Source: Cohnella thermotolerans DSM 17683 (GTDB taxonomy: Bacteria; Bacillota; Bacilli; Paenibacillales; Paenibacillaceae). Taken from it: 53,171 bases of DNA. The notes beneath the pieces were generated by a model. That model searched no databases and was not told where the DNA came from. It saw nothing but the letters and a program-made list of their open reading frames with translations. Where the stretch lies: NCBI RefSeq assembly GCF_000429825.1, contig NZ_KE386958.1, positions 50,157 to 103,327 of the forward strand. Direction: 5' to 3'. Of the stretch, positions 18,447-26,792 are shown piece after piece; the first letter of the stretch is position 1; each line of letters opens with the position of its first letter. A program made the translations under genes and the position numbers.

Positions 18447-18612
18447 GTGGCGATGAGAGCCGCCGCCACGCCGAAGAGAGGAACCGGGTTCCGCACATTC
18501 GTCCCAATCCGCTGATGCAGCACAGGATATCGTTTGCTCGTATTCTACATGCACAAAAAGCCGATTGCCCGCATGATCCTGTTCGAACAGGCATTCGTTG
18601 TTCACGTACCTC

Positions 18613-18655
18613 TCGACACACATGTACGTACAAGTGTATAATGAAAGCGTGTAAA
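18613..18655 (+). promoter_or_regulatory. araDB promoter with AraR box and cre-like site
   Basis: TCGACA at 18613 and TATAAT at 18637-18642 are 18 bp apart. The AraR box ACATGTACGTACAAGT occupies 18620-18635, exactly between them, so the repressor would block RNA polymerase. TGAAAGCGTGTAAA at 18642-18655 resembles a CcpA cre at 12 of 14 positions and falls at the transcription start. Repression by AraR plus catabolite control is the established pattern for Bacillus arabinose genes. Confidence 0.85.
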
Positions 18656-18736
18656 GCCGATAACGATAAGTTGGCCGAAATCACCAACGTCCCGCGGTTG
18701 CGCTGGAGACCGGGGAGCGGGAAGGACGGATTCGAA

Positions 18737-19438
18737 ATGTTGGAACAACTAAAAGAAAGCGTTTGCCGGGCGAATGCGGAGTTGCCGGCCTACGGATTGG
18801 TTACGTTCACTTGGGGGAACGTCAGCGGGTTCGACAAGGAATCGGGTCTTATGGTCATCAAGCCGAGCGGAGTTCCGTACGAACAATTGAAGCCGGAGCA
18901 AATGGTCGTCGTTGACCTTGACGGCAACGTCGTGGAGGGCGATCTTCGCCCTTCGTCCGATACTCCGACCCACTTGGTGCTGTACCGCTCGTTCCCGGGG
19001 ATTGGCGGCATCGTGCATACGCATTCCCCTTGGGCGACGATCTGGTCGCAGGCGGGGCAAGGCATTCCGGCGCTCGGAACGACCCACGGCGATTACTTCT
19101 ACGGCACGATTCCGTGCACCCGTCCGATGACGGCGGAGGAAATCAAGGGCGCTTACGAGCACGAGACCGGCAACGTCATCGTCGAGACGTTCCGCGGCAT
19201 CGATCCGATGGCCGTGCCGGGCGTACTGGTATACAGCCACGCGCCGTTCGCGTGGGGCAAAAACCCGATGGACGCGCTGCACAACGCGGTCGTGCTGGAG
19301 GAAGTCGCGAAAATGGCGTACCATACGCGCCAGTTGAACGCCGGCATTCCTTCGATGCAGCAGGAGCTGCTCGACAAGCATTATCTTCGCAAGCACGGCG
19401 CGAACGCCTACTACGGCCAGCCGGGCAAGGAGCACTGA
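18737..19438 (+). CDS. araD: L-ribulose-5-phosphate 4-epimerase
   Basis: A 233-residue class II aldolase-fold epimerase converting L-ribulose-5-phosphate to D-xylulose-5-phosphate. The zinc ligands are visible as His94 and His96 in [12 protein letters not shown] and His168 in [10 protein letters not shown], matching the three-histidine site of E. coli Ara[10 protein letters not shown] and [10 protein letters not shown] form the phosphate and substrate pocket. The start at 18737 gives the family N-terminus and follows GAAGG; the frame continues upstream but that part contains the promoter. It is the first gene behind the AraR-controlled promoter. Confidence 0.95.
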   Translation: MLEQLKESVCRANAELPAYGLVTFTWGNVSGFDKESGLMVIKPSGVPYEQLKPEQMVVVDLDGNVVEGDLRPSSDTPTHLVLYRSFPGIGGIVHTHSPWATIWSQAGQGIPALGTTHGDYFYGTIPCTRPMTAEEIKGAYEHETGNVIVETFRGIDPMAVPGVLVYSHAPFAWGKNPMDALHNAVVLEEVAKMAYHTRQLNAGIPSMQQELLDKHYLRKHGANAYYGQPGKEH

Positions 19439-19531
19439 GGCGCACGCGGCGCGGGCGGTGCGAGCGGCAAAGATAAGTATTTCATCATTTTTCGAATTCG
19501 ATTCCATAATGGAGAATGGAGGAACCCGACC

Positions 19532-21205
19532 ATGAGCAAGAAATATGCGATCGGCGTCGACTACGGCACGCAGTCCGGGCGCGCCGTGCTGGTGGATCTA
19601 TCGAACGGCCACGAGGTGGCCGACCACGTCACGCCTTATCCGCACGGCGTCATCGACGAGAAGCTGCCGGGCTCCGGCATCCCGCTCGGCCACGATTGGG
19701 CGCTGCAGCACCCGGACGACTATCTGGAGGTGCTGCGCCGTTCGGTGCCGGCCGTGCTGAAGGAGTCCGGCGTCGCGGCCGAGGATGTCATCGGCCTCGG
19801 CATCGACTTCACGGCGTGCACGATGCTGCCGATCGATGCGGATGGTACGCCGCTCTGCTTCAAGCCGGAGTGGAAGGACAACCCGCACAGCTGGGTGAAG
19901 CTGTGGAAGCACCACGCGGCGCAGGACGAGGCGGACCGCCTCAACGCGATCGCGGCGGAGCGCGGCGAGAAGTTCTTGCCCCGCTACGGCGGCAAAATTT
20001 CGTCCGAGTGGATGATCGCCAAGGTTTGGCAAATTCTGAACGAGGCGCCGGAAGTATACGACGCGACGGACCGCTTCACCGAGGCGACCGACTGGGTCAT
20101 CTCGCAGCTGACGGGCGAATTCGTGCGCAACAGCTGTACGGCGGGCTACAAGTCGATCTGGCACAAGCAGGACGGTTATCCGAGCAAGGACTTCTTCAAA
20201 GCGCTCGATCCGCGTCTCGAGAATTTGACGGAGACGAAGCTGCGCGGCGACATCAAGCCGCTCGGCACGAAGGCGGGCGAGATTACGCCGGAGATGGCGA
20301 AGCTGACGGGACTGAGAGCCGGCACGGCAGTCGCTGTAGGCAACGTGGACGCGCATGCGGCGGTTCCGGCGGTCGGCGTCGTGAGCGAAGGCAAGCTGGT
20401 TATGGCGATGGGCACGTCGATCTGCCATATGCTCCTCGGCACGGAGGAAGTGGAAGTCGAAGGCATGTGCGGCGTCGTCGAGGACGGCATCATTCCGGGT
20501 TATAAAGGTTACGAAGCGGGGCAGTCGGCGGTCGGCGACATTTTCGAATGGTTCGTCGAGGAAGCGGTGCCGGCTTACGTGAAGGAAGCTGCGGAGAAGG
20601 AAGGCGTCGGCGTCCATCAATGGCTGACCGAACGCGCCTCGCAATACAAGCCGGGCCAATCGGGACTCGTGGCGCTCGACTGGTGGAACGGCAACCGTTC
20701 GGTGCTCGTCGACACGAATCTGACGGGCGTCGTCGTCGGATACACGCTGCTGACGAAGCCGGAAGAGATGTACCGCGCGCTCCTCGAAGCGACGGCTTAC
20801 GGCACGCGGACGATCATCGACGCGTTCCATAGCAGCGGCGTGCCGGTGCACGAGGTGTACGCATGCGGCGGGCTGCCGCAGCGCAACCGGCTGCTGATGC
20901 AAATCTACGCCGACGTGACGAACCGCGAGATCAAAATCGCGGACTCCAAGCAGACGCCGGCGGTCGGCGCGGCAATGTTCGGCGCGGTCGCGGCGGGCAG
21001 CGCGAAGGGCGGCTACGACAGCATCGTGGATGCGGCGAAGGCGATGGCGCGGGTGCGCGAGGAGACGTTCAAGCCGATTCCGGAGAACGTCGCCGTGTAC
21101 GAGCGGCTGTATCAGGAATATCGCCAGCTTCACGATTACTTCGGCCGCGGCGCGAACGACGTCATGAAGCGGCTGAAGGCGCTCAAGGACGAGGTCTCTC
21201 ATTAA
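19532..21205 (+). CDS. araB: L-ribulokinase
   Basis: A 557-residue FGGY-family kinase that phosphorylates L-ribulose. It begins with [16 protein letters not shown], the ATPase phosphate-1 loop, and has [32 protein letters not shown] and [18 protein letters not shown], all typical of AraB. The start follows ATGGAGGA. It lies 93 bp after araD in the same unit and ends at a strong terminator. The isomerase araA, needed between arabinose and ribulose, is not present in the window, nor is an arabinose transporter obviously linked. Confidence 0.95.
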   Translation: MSKKYAIGVDYGTQSGRAVLVDLSNGHEVADHVTPYPHGVIDEKLPGSGIPLGHDWALQHPDDYLEVLRRSVPAVLKESGVAAEDVIGLGIDFTACTMLPIDADGTPLCFKPEWKDNPHSWVKLWKHHAAQDEADRLNAIAAERGEKFLPRYGGKISSEWMIAKVWQILNEAPEVYDATDRFTEATDWVISQLTGEFVRNSCTAGYKSIWHKQDGYPSKDFFKALDPRLENLTETKLRGDIKPLGTKAGEITPEMAKLTGLRAGTAVAVGNVDAHAAVPAVGVVSEGKLVMAMGTSICHMLLGTEEVEVEGMCGVVEDGIIPGYKGYEAGQSAVGDIFEWFVEEAVPAYVKEAAEKEGVGVHQWLTERASQYKPGQSGLVALDWWNGNRSVLVDTNLTGVVVGYTLLTKPEEMYRALLEATAYGTRTIIDAFHSSGVPVHEVYACGGLPQRNRLLMQIYADVTNREIKIADSKQTPAVGAAMFGAVAAGSAKGGYDSIVDAAKAMARVREETFKPIPENVAVYERLYQEYRQLHDYFGRGANDVMKRLKALKDEVSH

Positions 21206-21210
21206 AAAGG

Positions 21211-21247
21211 AAAGCCATTCAACCCCGGGCGGTTGAATGGCTTTTTT
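21211..21247 (+). terminator. Strong terminator of araDB
   Basis: A 14-bp perfect stem pairs AAAGCCATTCAACC (21211-21224) with GGTTGAATGGCTTT (21231-21244) around a CCGGGC loop, followed by more T residues. The A-run on the left would also let it act for transcripts from the opposite strand. Confidence 0.9.
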
Positions 21248-21345
21248 ACGTTGGCGGCGGGGAGACTTGGGGCTTGGACGGAATGTTGTTATATTTCAGC
21301 GGGGCAGACGAATGATCGGCAATCGGGAGCCCATCGTCCGGGCGT

Positions 21346-23487
21346 TTATCCGGCCTTTTTCTTGGGCTGGATCAAAATCGTCAAGCTCACCAAGGTGACG
21401 AACACCGTTGCTCCCATGTCGGACAGGATGGCCATCCATAAGGTCAACCACCCCGGGATCGTAAGCAACAGCGCAAGCAGCTTAAGGCCCAAGGCGACGC
21501 CGAGATTGAAGCGGATCACTCGGTTCACTTGGCGTCCGATGCGGATCGCTTCGGGCAGCTTGCCGAGATGGTTCTGCATGAGGACGACATCGGCCGTCTC
21601 GATGGCGCTGTCCGTCCCCTTCCCCATCGCGATGCCGATTTGGGCGGAAGCGAGGGCGGGAGCGTCGTTGATCCCGTCGCCGATCATGCCCGCCACGCCG
21701 TCTGAAGCGAGAGCTTGGACTCGCGCCGCTTTATCCTCGGGCAGCAAGTTCGCTGCGTACTCCGACACGCCCACCGCCTTGGCGACCTTCTCCGCCGATT
21801 TCGCATGATCCCCGGTCAGCATCACCGTGCGCCGGATTCCGATGCGATGAAGCTCGGCGACGACGGCCCGGCTCTCTTCGCGAACCTGATCCGCGATGCC
21901 GAACATCCCCAGAACCCGGTCGGCATCGCCCACAAGGACAAGCGTGAGCCCTTGTTCCTTCAGCGATTGAATGTCGGCTTGCACCCGGTCCGGCAGCGTC
22001 AAATGCTCCAAGCTTTTTTCATTGCCCAGCCAGTATGTCTTCCCTCGGTACGTCGCCGAGATGCCGCGGCCCGTGATCGTCCGGATCTCGTCGGCATCGG
22101 CGATTTCCAAGCCTTGGCGTTCCACTTCCTTCATGACCGCTTGGGCAAGGGGATGAGACGAATTTCTCTCGATGGCGCCGGCGACTTCGAAAAAACGCTC
22201 CTTATCGTACACAACCGTCTTTTCCACATGCGGTTCGCCTTTTGTCAAAGTGCCCGTCTTATCGAACGCCAACGTGTCGAGTTTGCCGAGCAGCTCCAGG
22301 AAGACACCGCCTTTGATCAAGATGCCGTTGCGGGCGTTCCGCGTAATCCCGGATACGAGGGCGATCGGGGAGGACAAGATAAGTGCGCACGGACAACCGA
22401 CGATGAGAACGGCCAGGCCTTCATACAGCCAATGATTCCAGTCGCCGCCGAGCAGAAGGGGAGGGAGAACGATGACCAGAACGGCAACGAGGATAATGAA
22501 CGGCGTATAATATTTGGCGAATTTGTTGATAAAAAGCTCCGTCGGCGTTTTCGTCTCCTGGGCTTCTTGAACGAGATGAACAATTTTGGCCAAAGAAGAG
22601 TCCCGGTAGGCCTTCTCGATCCGCACCTGAAGGACGCCTTCGTTGTTCACGCTGCCGCCGAAGACGGGCTCCCCCGCCGCCTTGTCGACCGGGAGCGGTT
22701 CGCCGGTAACGGCCGCTTCGTTCACCGAGCTTCTGCCATGCACGACCGTTCCGTCGGAAGGGATTTTCCCGCCGGGTTTGACAACGACAAGATCTCCGGC
22801 CCGCAATCGATCGATCGGCACGACGATTTCCTTCCCGTCCTCGAGCTTGATCGCCTCTTTGGGCGCGACCTGAAGAAGGGTCTCCATCGATTTGCGCGCT
22901 TTCTCCATGCCCATGCCTTCCAGAAGCTCGTTGAGGCCGAACAGGATGGCGACCAGCGTCGCTTCTTTCCAATCGCCGATCGAAGCCGCCCCGACGAGGG
23001 CGATGGTCATTAAAGTATCGATGTTGAATTTCAAGCGGAAGAGGTTTTTCAATCCTTTTAAGAAGGTTGTGTGCCCGCTTAGGATGGCGGCGATCGCGTA
23101 GAGAACGATCTCGGTGGACTTCGCCAGCTCTTCGCCGGCAAGCAGCGCGACTAAATAGAGAACCGTAGAGGCGGCAAGCAGTCCGACGATGCGCCGGGTC
23201 GTTCCGTGACGATGCTCGTGGTCTTCGTGGGAATGGCCTTCATGGGAATGTTCCTCCTGAACGTGTCCGTCATGGGAATGCGGGCGGACGGGCGGATTCG
23301 CCAGGAAGGCGCCGTCTTTTCTTAAAATGCGTTGGACATCCTCCAAGGAGACGTTGTCGTCCAGCCTTAATTTTCCGGAGTTATAGCTTAAAGTGGCGGT
23401 ATCCCCATGCTTGAGGCTCCGAATCTCCTTCTCCATCTCCAGCGTGCAGTTGGCGCAGGATAGCCCTTCCACCCGATATTCCTTCAT
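21346..23487 (-). CDS. cadA: Zn/Cd-type P1B ATPase
   Basis: A 713-residue heavy-metal efflux ATPase. The N-terminal metal-binding domain has GLSCANC (Cys11, Cys14). A His-rich linker (about residues 70-100, several HSH/HEGH clusters) follows. The membrane core carries Cys365-Pro-Cys367, the mark of Zn/Cd/Pb transporters. The cytoplasmic domains show AAVTGEPLPVDK, the phosphorylated Asp409 in FDKTGTLTKGEP, SSHPLAQ and GDGINDAPAL. The start at 23487 is taken at MKEYRVEG, behind an AGAGGCGG element; an in-frame start 24 codons upstream lacks support. It probably exports Zn2+ and Cd2+. No ArsR/CadC-type regulator is adjacent, which is unusual. Confidence 0.93.
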   Translation of the reverse strand: MKEYRVEGLSCANCTLEMEKEIRSLKHGDTATLSYNSGKLRLDDNVSLEDVQRILRKDGAFLANPPVRPHSHDGHVQEEHSHEGHSHEDHEHRHGTTRRIVGLLAASTVLYLVALLAGEELAKSTEIVLYAIAAILSGHTTFLKGLKNLFRLKFNIDTLMTIALVGAASIGDWKEATLVAILFGLNELLEGMGMEKARKSMETLLQVAPKEAIKLEDGKEIVVPIDRLRAGDLVVVKPGGKIPSDGTVVHGRSSVNEAAVTGEPLPVDKAAGEPVFGGSVNNEGVLQVRIEKAYRDSSLAKIVHLVQEAQETKTPTELFINKFAKYYTPFIILVAVLVIVLPPLLLGGDWNHWLYEGLAVLIVGCPCALILSSPIALVSGITRNARNGILIKGGVFLELLGKLDTLAFDKTGTLTKGEPHVEKTVVYDKERFFEVAGAIERNSSHPLAQAVMKEVERQGLEIADADEIRTITGRGISATYRGKTYWLGNEKSLEHLTLPDRVQADIQSLKEQGLTLVLVGDADRVLGMFGIADQVREESRAVVAELHRIGIRRTVMLTGDHAKSAEKVAKAVGVSEYAANLLPEDKAARVQALASDGVAGMIGDGINDAPALASAQIGIAMGKGTDSAIETADVVLMQNHLGKLPEAIRIGRQVNRVIRFNLGVALGLKLLALLLTIPGWLTLWMAILSDMGATVFVTLVSLTILIQPKKKAG

Positions 23488-23529
23488 GATACGCCGCCTC
23501 TTCCGAATAATAAATGAATACTTGCTCAT

Positions 23530-23559
23530 ATAATATTCCTTATCTGCGCAAAAAGTCAA
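23530..23559 (-). promoter_or_regulatory. Promoter of the metal ATPase gene
   Basis: Read on the minus strand, TTGACT (complement of 23554-23559) and TATTAT (complement of 23530-23535) are separated by 18 bp, 43 bp upstream of the chosen ATPase start. The surrounding AT-rich sequence could hold an operator, but no clear metal-regulator palindrome was recognised. Confidence 0.55.
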
Positions 23560-23575
23560 TCGAAAAAAAGGCGAG

Positions 23576-23603
23576 TTGAAATCTCCCGCACGCTTGGTAT
23601 ACT
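23576..23603 (+). promoter_or_regulatory. Promoter of the nuclease-fold/winged-helix gene
   Basis: TTGAAA at 23576-23581 and TATACT at 23598-23603 are 16 bp apart, a good sigma-A promoter. Transcription would begin near 23610, giving a leader of about 105 nucleotides that contains the hairpin at 23631-23690. Confidence 0.7.
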
Positions 23604-23630
23604 AACAACATAACGCAGGCTGTGAAGCAC

Positions 23631-23695
23631 ACGCCGCTTTGACACTTTCCGAACCTGTTGGACGGGTTTGGGGGTCGAAGCGGCGTTTTTGTTTT
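23631..23695 (+). terminator. Leader terminator or attenuator
   Basis: ACGCCGCTTTGAC (23631-23643) pairs with GTCGAAGCGGCGT (23674-23686) with a single G-T pair, and TTTTTGTTTT follows. The loop holds a smaller stem (CGAACC with GGTTTG). It stands between the promoter at 23576 and the start codon at 23717, so most transcripts would stop unless an alternative fold forms. I could not identify a known riboswitch class. It could also end a short non-coding RNA. Confidence 0.7.
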
Positions 23696-23716
23696 CGCAA
23701 ACCATGCCGGGAAAGG

Positions 23717-24382
23717 ATGCGAGGAGCCATTTTAAGATTTGATGAGGCTTATGAGGAATGGATGCAAAGAACGGTTGCCGAAGAACAAAATCACAGAAGA
23801 CGCGAGCTGCTGAATAAAGGGCTTGGCCATGGCACGGTTGAATTTTTGCGTTCCGTTTGGTTTCCGGCGATCCGAAACTTCGATCATCTGCATCCCGAAT
23901 GGGAAGTGCTCGATTTCAACAACGGCTATCGTTACCTGGATCTGGCCTATATGCCCGGCGGGAACGTTAAGGGAGGGATCGAGATTCAAGGCTACGGAAC
24001 TCACGCAAGGGATCTCGATGTGAGACGCTTTAAAGATTTATGTTGGCGGCATTGCCTATTGGCGCTGGACGACTGGATTTTCCTGCCGGTTGCCTACCCT
24101 TCCATTACGGACGAACCCAAGCGCTGTCAGCAGTTGGTTCTCTCCTTTATCGGTAAATTCATTGCGACGGACGTGCCCAAGCATTTGACTTGGCTGGAAT
24201 CGGAGACCGTTCGTTATGCGAGACGGCTGCTTCGTCCGTTCACGGCGTCCGATTTGGCGGCTCATCTGCAAATTACGGATCAACATGCGAGACGAATCCT
24301 TCACAAGCTGGTCGACCTTCAGCTATTGGCCGTGGCTAGCGGCAAACAGCGATATCGGACGTACGCCTTACGAACCCAATAA
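23717..24382 (+). CDS. PD-(D/E)XK nuclease-like protein with C-terminal winged helix
   Basis: A 221-residue protein of uncertain function. The central part resembles the DUF559/Vsr-like nuclease fold: Asp75 in RYLDLAY, then Glu89-Ile-Gln91 in GGIEIQGYGTH, His96, and Asp101 with Arg104 in DLDVRRF. This is a D, ExQ, H, DxxR pattern followed by hydrophobic strands (WIFLPVAYP). The last 65 residues form a winged helix (FTASDLAAHLQITDQHARRILHKLVDLQLL). Similar proteins in Firmicutes are usually labelled transcriptional regulators. The start is uncertain: the ATG at 23717 directly abuts its GGAAAGG, and the next Met is 15 codons in. A leader terminator precedes it. Whether it cuts DNA is unknown. 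Confidence 0.8.
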   Translation: MRGAILRFDEAYEEWMQRTVAEEQNHRRRELLNKGLGHGTVEFLRSVWFPAIRNFDHLHPEWEVLDFNNGYRYLDLAYMPGGNVKGGIEIQGYGTHARDLDVRRFKDLCWRHCLLALDDWIFLPVAYPSITDEPKRCQQLVLSFIGKFIATDVPKHLTWLESETVRYARRLLRPFTASDLAAHLQITDQHARRILHKLVDLQLLAVASGKQRYRTYALRTQ

Positions 24383-24491
24383 ACGTTATTAGGTTAAAAT
24401 TACGGGTTCCGAAATTGTAACGAACTCCAGCGTCGCTATTATCGTCGGTGGATCGCATTTTCCCGGTTTTTGCTGCAATTAACGATGCTGG

Positions 24492-24551
24492 GATTCGTTA
24501 GAGCGGCAAAGAAGCCAAATATACGCAAATAAGAACAATACGATTCGTTAG
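24492..24551. repeat. Direct repeat GATTCGTTAG in intergenic sequence
   Basis: GATTCGTTAG occurs at 24492-24501 and again at 24542-24551, enclosing 40 bp of AT-rich sequence. The region from 24383 to about 24720 has no supportable gene; open frames on the minus strand lack ribosome-binding sites and family features. It may be part of an interspersed element, which only a genome-wide copy count would show. Confidence 0.4.
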
Positions 24552-24723
24552 CGGGATAACCCCAGGGAGAGAGCCGAAGCGGAGGGGGCACCCGATAGGA
24601 TGGCCGCACCGCTGCCGGCGATTCGCTACGCTGCGACGGGCGCTGCTTCGGACGTTGGCTTCGAACGGTTCGCCCCTGCACCGACTCCACTCTTGGCTCG
24701 AGGGAAATTGTCGGACCGAAATG

Positions 24724-24801
24724 GAAGAGGTCGCCGGGGCGCCTGTCGGGCCGATTCGCACTGAAGAGGTTCGCGGGGCATACGTCGGATAGATTCGATC
24801 T
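24724..24801. repeat. Two 39-bp tandem repeat units
   Basis: GAAGAGG begins units at 24724 and 24763, and GAAGGGG begins a partial third at 24802, with an exact 39-bp period. The two full units agree at roughly two thirds of positions (GGGGC, GTCGG and GATTCG blocks are conserved). Because 39 is 13 codons, the minus-strand frame shows a 13-residue repeat beginning PLQ or PLP. A terminator hairpin occupies the partial third unit. Confidence 0.65.
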
Positions 24802-24802
24802 G

Positions 24803-24829
24803 AAGGGGCCGCAAGCGGCCTCTTTTTTC
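24803..24829 (+). terminator. Intergenic terminator
   Basis: GGCCGC (24807-24812) pairs with GCGGCC (24815-24820) around AA, extended by AAG with CTT-type pairs, and is followed by a TTTTTT run. It insulates the amino-acid transporter operon from upstream transcription. Confidence 0.8.
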
Positions 24830-24842
24830 TTAAGTGCTTACG

Positions 24843-24907
24843 TGTTAGATAAATTAACATAATTTAGATCATTCAATTTATTCATCAAATTTTATGTTAG
24901 ATAACAT
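24843..24907. promoter_or_regulatory. AT-rich region with two TGTTA/TAACA inverted repeats
   Basis: TGTTA at 24843 and TAACA at 24855 form an inverted repeat with a 7-bp spacer. ATGTTAGATAACAT at 24894-24907 is a nearly perfect palindrome with a GA centre. They lie in the only AT-rich part of the gap before the amino-acid ABC operon and look like a pair of operator sites. No clear -35/-10 pair was found between here and the start at 25093. Confidence 0.45.
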
Positions 24908-25092
24908 GTCGGATTGCGTTATTTGCTGTAGGTTGGGCTTTAGCCTAGGAGAAGATCGATACCGCCTCCGGGAAGCCGCCCGAGCTCGGCGGATCGGCTG
25001 TCCGGCGCATGCGGCCGCTCGAGGCTCGGCCCGGCGAATCCCGGGAAGCGGAGAAACACGGTGGGGACGGCTACCAAAGAGGAGGGATTCCA

Positions 25093-25821
25093 TTGATCAG
25101 CTTTCGAGGCGTTGAAAAGCACTACGGGTCGTTTCACGTGCTCAAGGACATAAATCTCGCCGTCCATCAGGGCGAAGTGGTCGTCGTCGTCGGTCCGTCC
25201 GGTTCCGGCAAGAGCACGCTGCTCCGCTGCATCAACCGGCTGGAAACGATCACGAGCGGGGAGCTGACCGTGAACGAAGTCCGCGTGAACGACAAGAAAA
25301 CCGACATTAACAAGCTGCGGCGCGACATCGGCATGGTGTTTCAGCATTTCAACCTGTATCCCCACAAGAAAGTGATTGAAAATATTACGCTGGCCCCGAT
25401 CAAAGTGCTGGGCGTGTCCAAACAGGAAGCCGAGGAGACCGCCCTGTTCTACCTGGAGAAGGTCGGCATCCGGGACAAGGCGCAGGCGTACCCGTCCCAA
25501 TTGTCCGGCGGCCAGCAGCAGCGGGTGGCGATCGCCCGGGGGCTCGCGATGAAGCCGAAAATTATGCTGTTCGACGAGCCCACGTCCGCGCTGGACCCGG
25601 AAATGGTCGGGGAGGTGCTCGACGTCATGAAGACGCTTGCCCGCGAAGGCATGACGATGGTCGTCGTCACCCACGAGATGGGCTTCGCGCGGGAAGTGGC
25701 CGACCGGGTCGTCTTCATGGACCAGGGGAGGATTCTGGAGGAGGCAACGCCGGCGGAGTTTTTCGCGAATCCGCGCGAGGAGCGGGCGCGCGCATTTCTC
25801 AGCCGTTTAATAAGACATTGA
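25093..25821 (+). CDS. glnQ: Polar amino acid ABC transporter ATPase, GlnQ type
   Basis: A 242-residue ATPase of the polar amino acid uptake family. It has Walker [11 protein letters not shown]-loop [13 protein letters not shown], signature LSGGQQQR, Walker [15 protein letters not shown] and the switch His in [10 protein letters not shown]. The full length matches GlnQ. TTG at 25093 is chosen as start since GGAGGG lies 6-7 bp before it and [12 protein letters not shown] aligns with the family N-terminus. It is the first of four genes encoding one transporter. The amino acid is not certain; glutamine, glutamate or cystine are all possible. Confidence 0.93.
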   Translation: MISFRGVEKHYGSFHVLKDINLAVHQGEVVVVVGPSGSGKSTLLRCINRLETITSGELTVNEVRVNDKKTDINKLRRDIGMVFQHFNLYPHKKVIENITLAPIKVLGVSKQEAEETALFYLEKVGIRDKAQAYPSQLSGGQQQRVAIARGLAMKPKIMLFDEPTSALDPEMVGEVLDVMKTLAREGMTMVVVTHEMGFAREVADRVVFMDQGRILEEATPAEFFANPREERARAFLSRLIRH

Positions 25822-25843
25822 TATCGGGAGAGGAGCAAAAGAG

Positions 25844-26722
25844 ATGAGGAAAAGAAATTGGTTGGCGATTGGCCTTGCGATGCTGGCATTGACGGTTTTG
25901 ACGCTTGCCGGGTGCGGCAAGAAGGAGGAAAATAACACCGGCGTGGCGTCTTCTTCGCCTTCCCAATCGTCATCGGCTTCGCCTTCGGGCGCATCGGCCG
26001 GCGGCACGCCGACGCTCGACGCGATCAAGAGCAGAGGCAAGCTCGTCGTCGGCGTCAAGTTCGACACGCGCCTCTTCGGCCTCAAGGACCCCTCCAGCGG
26101 CAACGTGGAAGGCTTCGACATCGACATCGCCAAAGGCTTGGCCAAGGAACTGCTCGGAGACGAGAGCAAGCTCGAACTGAAGGAAGTCACCTCGAAAACG
26201 CGCATTCCGATGCTGGACAACGGCGACATCGATCTGATCATCGCGACGATGACGATCACGGAAGAACGGAAGCAGCAAGTCGACTTCTCCGACGTCTACT
26301 TCAAAGCCGGCCAATCGCTGCTGGTGAAGAAGGGCAGCCCGATTCAGTCGGTCGCCGACATCAAGAAGGGAACGAAAGTGATCGGCGTCAAAGGCTCCAC
26401 CTCGGTCAAGAACATCGCGGAGAAGGCGCCCGACGCGACGGTGCTCGAATTCGACAACTACCAGGACGCCTTCACGGCGCTCAAAGCGGGCCAAGGCGAC
26501 GTGCTGACGACGGACAACGCGATTCTGTACGGGATGGCCAGCCAGGATTCGAATTACGAGGTCGTCGGCGGCACCTTCACCGACGAGCCGTACGGCATCG
26601 CGGCCAAGAAAGGCAACGCCGATCTGGTCGCCTTCGTCAACGGCTACTTGAAGAAGCTGCATGACAGCGGCGAGTACGACAAGCTCTATGAGAAGTGGAT
26701 CGGGGCGACTCCGATTCAATAA
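25844..26722 (+). CDS. Amino-acid-binding lipoprotein
   Basis: A 292-residue family 3 solute-binding protein with a lipoprotein signal (lipobox LTLAGC, Cys about residue 25) and a Ser-rich tether. The mature part begins at about residue 55 with GKLVVGVKFDTRLFGLKD. The motifs GFDIDIAKGLAKELLG, DNGDIDLIIATMTITEERK, DFSDVYFKAGQSLLV and GVKGSTSVKNI are those of GlnH and related glutamine/glutamate/aspartate binders. GAGAGGAG lies 11 bp before the start. A GC-rich hairpin follows, which may keep its mRNA more abundant than that of the permeases. Confidence 0.93.
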   Translation: MRKRNWLAIGLAMLALTVLTLAGCGKKEENNTGVASSSPSQSSSASPSGASAGGTPTLDAIKSRGKLVVGVKFDTRLFGLKDPSSGNVEGFDIDIAKGLAKELLGDESKLELKEVTSKTRIPMLDNGDIDLIIATMTITEERKQQVDFSDVYFKAGQSLLVKKGSPIQSVADIKKGTKVIGVKGSTSVKNIAEKAPDATVLEFDNYQDAFTALKAGQGDVLTTDNAILYGMASQDSNYEVVGGTFTDEPYGIAAKKGNADLVAFVNGYLKKLHDSGEYDKLYEKWIGATPIQ

Positions 26723-26735
26723 CCCGCAGCGGACG

Positions 26736-26758
26736 GACGGGGGAGCTTCTCCCCCGTC
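26736..26758 (+). other. Intercistronic hairpin after the binding-protein gene
   Basis: GACGGGGGA (26736-26744) pairs perfectly with TCCCCCGTC (26750-26758). No T-run follows, so it is more likely a processing or mRNA-stabilising element or partial terminator. It would raise binding-protein levels relative to the downstream permeases. Confidence 0.6.
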
Positions 26759-26792
26759 TCCCGTTTAGGCAGACAAGGAGGGATCGCACGAG

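Noticed and set aside
24724-24801. CRISPR-like array
   Set aside because: Units are contiguous with no spacers, only two to three copies and imperfect identity; no cas genes in the window.
24498-24860. Possible 120-residue protein on the minus strand
   Set aside because: It covers the 39-bp repeats and the terminator, lacks a ribosome-binding site and matches no family I know; more likely repetitive intergenic DNA.
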